Below are positions 60,792 to 64,000 of a stretch of 64,000 nt of DNA, piece by piece. Under the pieces are notes generated by a model, which was not told the DNA's origin, made no database searches, and saw only the letters and a list, made by a program, of their open reading frames with translations. The stretch is taken from NCBI GenBank assembly GCA_903849645.1, contig CAINJJ010000034.1:100491-164490 (forward strand), in the 5' to 3' direction. Made by a program: the position numbers and the translations under genes. The stretch's first letter is position 1. Each line of letters opens with the position of its first letter. This DNA comes from an uncultured Acidobacteriaceae bacterium (GTDB lineage Bacteria > Acidobacteriota > Terriglobia > Terriglobales > Acidobacteriaceae).

Positions 60792-62549
60792 ATGCGACAC
60801 TCGTTCTTGCCACTTATTCTTTTCGTCGCTACGGCAGTTTTAGGGCAGGTGCCCGCGGGGGCGCCTGTGCAGCCCGCGCCCACCGAGGCAGCGCCCGTAC
60901 AGGCTGACTTCCATGTCCGCTACATCAGCGGAACCAGCGTCTACATTGACGGCGGCCGCAACGCGGGCCTCGCCGAAGGGACACAGCTCGTTCTCAAACT
61001 CGATCCCACCAAGCCGGTGGAGAAGGGCGCCGACAATACCCTGGAGCCAGGCATCGTCGCCAAGCTCCAGGTCGTTTCTGTCGCTTCCACCTCAGCCATC
61101 TGCGAGGTTCTCGCCACCCGCCGCGAACTCGCGGTGGACGACGTCGTCTCTCTCCCTGACTCAGAGATTCAAAAGCTGGTCGAAAAGAACACCGTGGGCA
61201 ACACTCGCCGCTATCCCATGGTGGTCAGCTTCAGCGAGGGGGACCCACTCGACGAAGAGGTTCGCGACGCCATCCCCCGCCCTCCCCTTCCGGAGGTCAA
61301 TGAGATGCGCGGCCGCATCGGCTTCGACATGAGCACCATCCAGAACCTCGGCGCTGGCGGCGGTTCCTCAAGCACCTACGGCATGATCTTCCGCGCAGAC
61401 TTCACCCGCATGGGTGGCACGCACTGGAACCTCAATGGCTACTGGCGCGGCAACATCCAGAAGAGTTCCAATCAATCCCAGCAGTCCATTCAGGACCTGA
61501 TCAACCGTACCTATGTCATGAGTCTGACCTACGACAACCCGCAGTCTCATTGGGCCATGGGCATGGGCCGCATGTACCTGCCCGGCGCCAGCAGCCTGCA
61601 GGTCATGGACGGCGGATATTTCGGCCGCCAGTTCGGCACGCGCGGCCTGCTCGGCGTCTTCGGCGGCACAACCCCCGATCCCACCGCCTGGAACTACAAC
61701 CCCAACCGCCAGTTCTTCGGAACCTTCTATAACGCCCACGGCGGCAGCTATGAGAACTTTCATTACTCCAGCACCTTCGGCGCTGGCGTCAACATGCTGA
61801 GCTGGGCCGTCGACAGGCCCTTCTTCTTCACTGAAAATAATTTCTCCTTCAAGCGCTATTTTTCCGTCTATCACTCCATGCAGATCGACAAGCCCACCGC
61901 CAATCCCGGCGCAGCACCGGTCAACATGGGACTCGGCCAGAGCATGCTTTCGTTTCGTGTCCAGGTTCATCCCCGCGTGACCCTGGACATCACGGACACC
62001 TACTTCCGCGATGTGCCCACCTACGACCCGGCGCTCGTCGGCACCGGTCTGCTGGACAAATACCTCTACCAGGGAGTCAACGGCGGAGCCCGCATGCAGT
62101 TCCCCCTGCACATCACCACTTACTTCAGCCTTGGGCGCTCCAGCGATTCAGCCGACGCCAAGAGTTCCCTGAACGAACTCATCGGCGTCAGCATGTCCAA
62201 CATCTGGAAGACCGGCATCCAGGCAGATGTCCGTTACTCCAAGTTCAACAGTGTCTTCGCCACCGGGACCTACCGGTCGGGCACCCTCACCAAGGACCTC
62301 GGAGAGCGCTTCCGCATCAACCTGCAGGGTGGGCAGTACGCGTACAACTCGACCCTCGCCAAAAACAACAACTCCTTCTTCATCAACCTCATGGCGGATA
62401 CCAGCCTGGGGGCTCGCTACTTCATGCAAACCGCCTTCACTACGCAGCGGGGCGGGACAACGGATTACAATCAATGGACCACTACCCTTGGCATCCGGTT
62501 CGATAACAGGACGTCAACCAGGAGAGCGGCACATGCCAATCAGCCATAA
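60792..62549 (+). CDS. Outer-membrane beta-barrel candidate of the cytochrome cluster
   Basis: 585 aa. Signal peptide 1-19 (AVLGQ). Residues 40-140 form a small beta domain (SGTSVYIDGGRNAGLAEGTQLVL ... VDDVVSL) like periplasmic SH3/FlgT-type modules. From about 170 to the end, alternating polar and aromatic strands with Gly/Asn turns read as a barrel of 16 or more strands. No CxxCH motif. GGAGG, overlapping the stop of the preceding gene, is 9 bp before the ATG at 60792. By position it could sheath one of the cytochromes, as MtrB-type porins do, although direct homology to MtrB is not seen. Confidence 0.72.
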   Translation: MRHSFLPLILFVATAVLGQVPAGAPVQPAPTEAAPVQADFHVRYISGTSVYIDGGRNAGLAEGTQLVLKLDPTKPVEKGADNTLEPGIVAKLQVVSVASTSAICEVLATRRELAVDDVVSLPDSEIQKLVEKNTVGNTRRYPMVVSFSEGDPLDEEVRDAIPRPPLPEVNEMRGRIGFDMSTIQNLGAGGGSSSTYGMIFRADFTRMGGTHWNLNGYWRGNIQKSSNQSQQSIQDLINRTYVMSLTYDNPQSHWAMGMGRMYLPGASSLQVMDGGYFGRQFGTRGLLGVFGGTTPDPTAWNYNPNRQFFGTFYNAHGGSYENFHYSSTFGAGVNMLSWAVDRPFFFTENNFSFKRYFSVYHSMQIDKPTANPGAAPVNMGLGQSMLSFRVQVHPRVTLDITDTYFRDVPTYDPALVGTGLLDKYLYQGVNGGARMQFPLHITTYFSLGRSSDSADAKSSLNELIGVSMSNIWKTGIQADVRYSKFNSVFATGTYRSGTLTKDLGERFRINLQGGQYAYNSTLAKNNNSFFINLMADTSLGARYFMQTAFTTQRGGTTDYNQWTTTLGIRFDNRTSTRRAAHANQP

Positions 62550-63402
62550 ATCAAACTGGATTGTTGCAAGCATTTTGCTGGTAGCTCCTGCCGCCTTTGC
62601 GGCGGGCCAGCCCCCCGCGGGCAGCACACCCATCGATCTTGCGCAGCGCCAGGTTACGGCCTATCTCACCAACCTGGCAGACCTTCACTGCACCGAGTCC
62701 GTGACGCAGGAGAAGCTCGCCGCCAACGGCCATGCCGAGGTAACCGAGCGCGCAAAGTACGACTACCTGATCATGATGAACGGCAGCGGCGAAGACTTCC
62801 AGTTGAATGAGTCCCGCATCGAGGCCTCCACCAACCGTCACAAGAATGCACCGGCGCCCATGCTGGTGAGCAACGGCGTCGCTACCGTTCTGCTTGTCTT
62901 TCATCCTTACTATCGCGACAGCTTCACCTTCGAGTCCGGCGCTGATGAAATGGTCGACGGCCGGCTCGCCACCCCCGTCCACTTCGCTCACATTCCCGGC
63001 CGCCGTACCCCCGCCGCCCTCGCCCTGCGCGGACGCGAATACCCCCTTGAACTTCAGGGCACGGCCTGGATTGACAAGCAATCCGGCGAAGTGGCAAGGA
63101 TCGACGCCAGCCTCCTCCGCGACATGAGCGATGTAGGTCTCCGCTCCATGAATGTCCATGTCGAATACAAGCCCGCGAATCTGGGCAAGGCCCTCAAGGA
63201 CATGAGCCTGCCCACCCTCGCCGTTGTCGAGGTCACCACGCCCCGCCAGCACTGGCGCAACACCCACACCTTCGACGGCTACAAGAGCTTCTCCATCGAT
63301 GCCGAGCAAGACCCCAACGTCAAGGTGCGCGCAGCCAATGCCGTACCCGAGAACGGAGATACAGCGGCCGTGCCCAATCCGGACAACAAGGAGAAGCCCT
63401 GA
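62533..63402 (+). CDS. Exported protein of the cytochrome cluster, unknown function
   Basis: 289 aa. Signal peptide 1-24 (PAAFAA), then a predicted mostly beta-strand protein (YDYLIMMNGSG, FTFESGADEMVDGRLATPVHF, YPLELQGTAWIDKQSGEVARIDASL). The layout is like LolA/LppX-type lipid or lipoprotein carriers, but this is a shape impression only. No heme motif; a single Cys in the mature part. It overlaps the barrel gene by 17 bp and has AGGAGA 7 bp before the ATG, so the two are translationally coupled. Confidence 0.7.
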   Translation: MPISHKSNWIVASILLVAPAAFAAGQPPAGSTPIDLAQRQVTAYLTNLADLHCTESVTQEKLAANGHAEVTERAKYDYLIMMNGSGEDFQLNESRIEASTNRHKNAPAPMLVSNGVATVLLVFHPYYRDSFTFESGADEMVDGRLATPVHFAHIPGRRTPAALALRGREYPLELQGTAWIDKQSGEVARIDASLLRDMSDVGLRSMNVHVEYKPANLGKALKDMSLPTLAVVEVTTPRQHWRNTHTFDGYKSFSIDAEQDPNVKVRAANAVPENGDTAAVPNPDNKEKP

Positions 63403-63404
63403 CC

Positions 63405-64000
63405 ATGTCCCTTCTGCAAAGCCCTGTGCCCAGAGTCGCGGCCCCCAGCAAGAGTCCGGAACGCGGACACCGGCTGCGTGTGAGATTGGCAGGCCTCACT
63501 TCGATTCTGTTCTTGTCGGCGCTGGCGGTCTATGGGGCGAACTACTATCTGCTGCCGCTTGACCAGCGCCCCTACTCCGACAAGCACCTCTTGCTCAAGC
63601 CAAGCGGAACCATCGGCATCAATCTCGGCATTCTGGGAGTGGCGCTCTTCTGCATCATCTTCCTCTATGCCGTGCGCAAAGTGTGGCCCTGGCTCGGACG
63701 CATTGGCAGCGCGCGCCACTGGATGGATTTCCACATTATCGCGGGCGTCTCCGCGCCCATTGTCATCGCCTTCCATGCTTCCTTCAAGTTTGGCGGCATT
63801 GCCGGCTTCGCCTTCTGGATCATGCTGGCGGTGGCCCTGAGCGGCATCATCGGGCGCTATCTCTACTCGCGCATTCCCCGCTCCCTCACCGCCGCTGAGC
63901 TCTCCCACACGGAACTGCAGGCAAGCGAACAGGAGCTCAGCGATGCCCTTGCCGGTCAATCGGTCTACTCCGCCGAACAGATTCAAAGTGTGCTCACCAT
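63405..64000 (+). CDS. Membrane cytochrome b-like protein (partial, runs off the window)
   Basis: 198 codons seen, no stop. Starts 2 bp after the upstream stop, with GGAG in the upstream gene. Hydrophobic segments at about 28-48, 70-90, 108-126 and 134-150. His110 and His124 are 13 residues apart (H-x13-H) in one helix, the heme b ligand spacing of ferric-reductase and NADPH-oxidase-type membrane domains; His105 is nearby. After residue 160 it becomes soluble. It probably moves electrons across the inner membrane to the cytochromes. What follows beyond the window is unknown. Confidence 0.75.
   Translation, partial: MSLLQSPVPRVAAPSKSPERGHRLRVRLAGLTSILFLSALAVYGANYYLLPLDQRPYSDKHLLLKPSGTIGINLGILGVALFCIIFLYAVRKVWPWLGRIGSARHWMDFHIIAGVSAPIVIAFHASFKFGGIAGFAFWIMLAVALSGIIGRYLYSRIPRSLTAAELSHTELQASEQELSDALAGQSVYSAEQIQSVLT

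Overview
This window looks like a chromosomal segment of a high-GC, Gram-negative member of the Acidobacteriota, most likely class Terriglobia (Acidobacteriaceae type). The reasons are the mix of families: an outer-membrane assembly set with a BamD-like protein, TolC and a patatin autotransporter, many exported hypothetical proteins, Lys/Pro-rich small proteins, and a 426-aa anchored protein with an N-terminal domain that I associate with this phylum. The assignment is inference from gene content only. No tRNA, rRNA, CRISPR array, insertion sequence or prophage was recognised.

Layout. 0-1.1 kb: arginase (-). 1.4-8.6 kb: three tandem paralogous diguanylate cyclases (+), each a signal peptide, a periplasmic region of OB-like beta modules, one membrane helix, a GAF-like segment and GGDEF. 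8.6-20.5 kb: a transcription/translation block on the minus strand, rplA-rplJ-rplL-rpoB-rpoC, with a good sigma70-type promoter before rplA and a strong intrinsic terminator after rpoC. rplK, nusG and secE are not adjacent; a lycopene-cyclase-domain membrane protein sits upstream instead. 21.6-24.2 kb: a 36-aa basic ORF with its own terminator, then a type Vd-like patatin autotransporter (+). 24.4-31.5 kb (-): glycine-zipper lipoprotein, BamD-like protein, ribulose-phosphate epimerase, a frameshifted FkbM methyltransferase, a UvrC-like half protein and PmbA/TldE. 31.6-37.4 kb: a 994-aa exported protein, two Sel1-repeat proteins and an M23 peptidase. 37.5-44.6 kb: glyA, a family 2 glycosidase, a small basic protein, the anchored regulator-like protein and an aldehyde dehydrogenase. 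45-54.9 kb: TolC-like protein, cupin, RMD1-like protein, htpG, an orphan peptide-type ABC ATPase, rpmB, msrB, ridA, a DUF1761 protein, a 5'-truncated gene remnant and a nickel-dependent lactate racemase homologue.

55.2-64.0 kb (+) is the most striking part. It holds a 23-heme cytochrome c, a second cytochrome with 39 CxxCH motifs plus one CxxxCH built from 72-74-residue three-heme repeats, an outer-membrane beta-barrel candidate, a small exported protein, and the start of a membrane protein with a bis-His heme b signature (H-x13-H). The last four genes are 2-6 bp apart or overlap. A perfect TGTGA-N6-TCACA dyad lies just upstream of a -35-like element before the large cytochrome. I read the cluster as a candidate electron conduit from inner membrane to cell surface, controlled by a CRP/FNR-family regulator. 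The heme motifs and gene order are seen directly; the transport role is inferred.

Several features are worth checking: an eight-cysteine insertion in the N-terminal part of RpoB, a one-base frameshift in the FkbM gene, two candidate leaderless genes (glyA and the 994-aa protein), interspersed hairpin repeats, and a 784-bp gap between rplL and rpoB.
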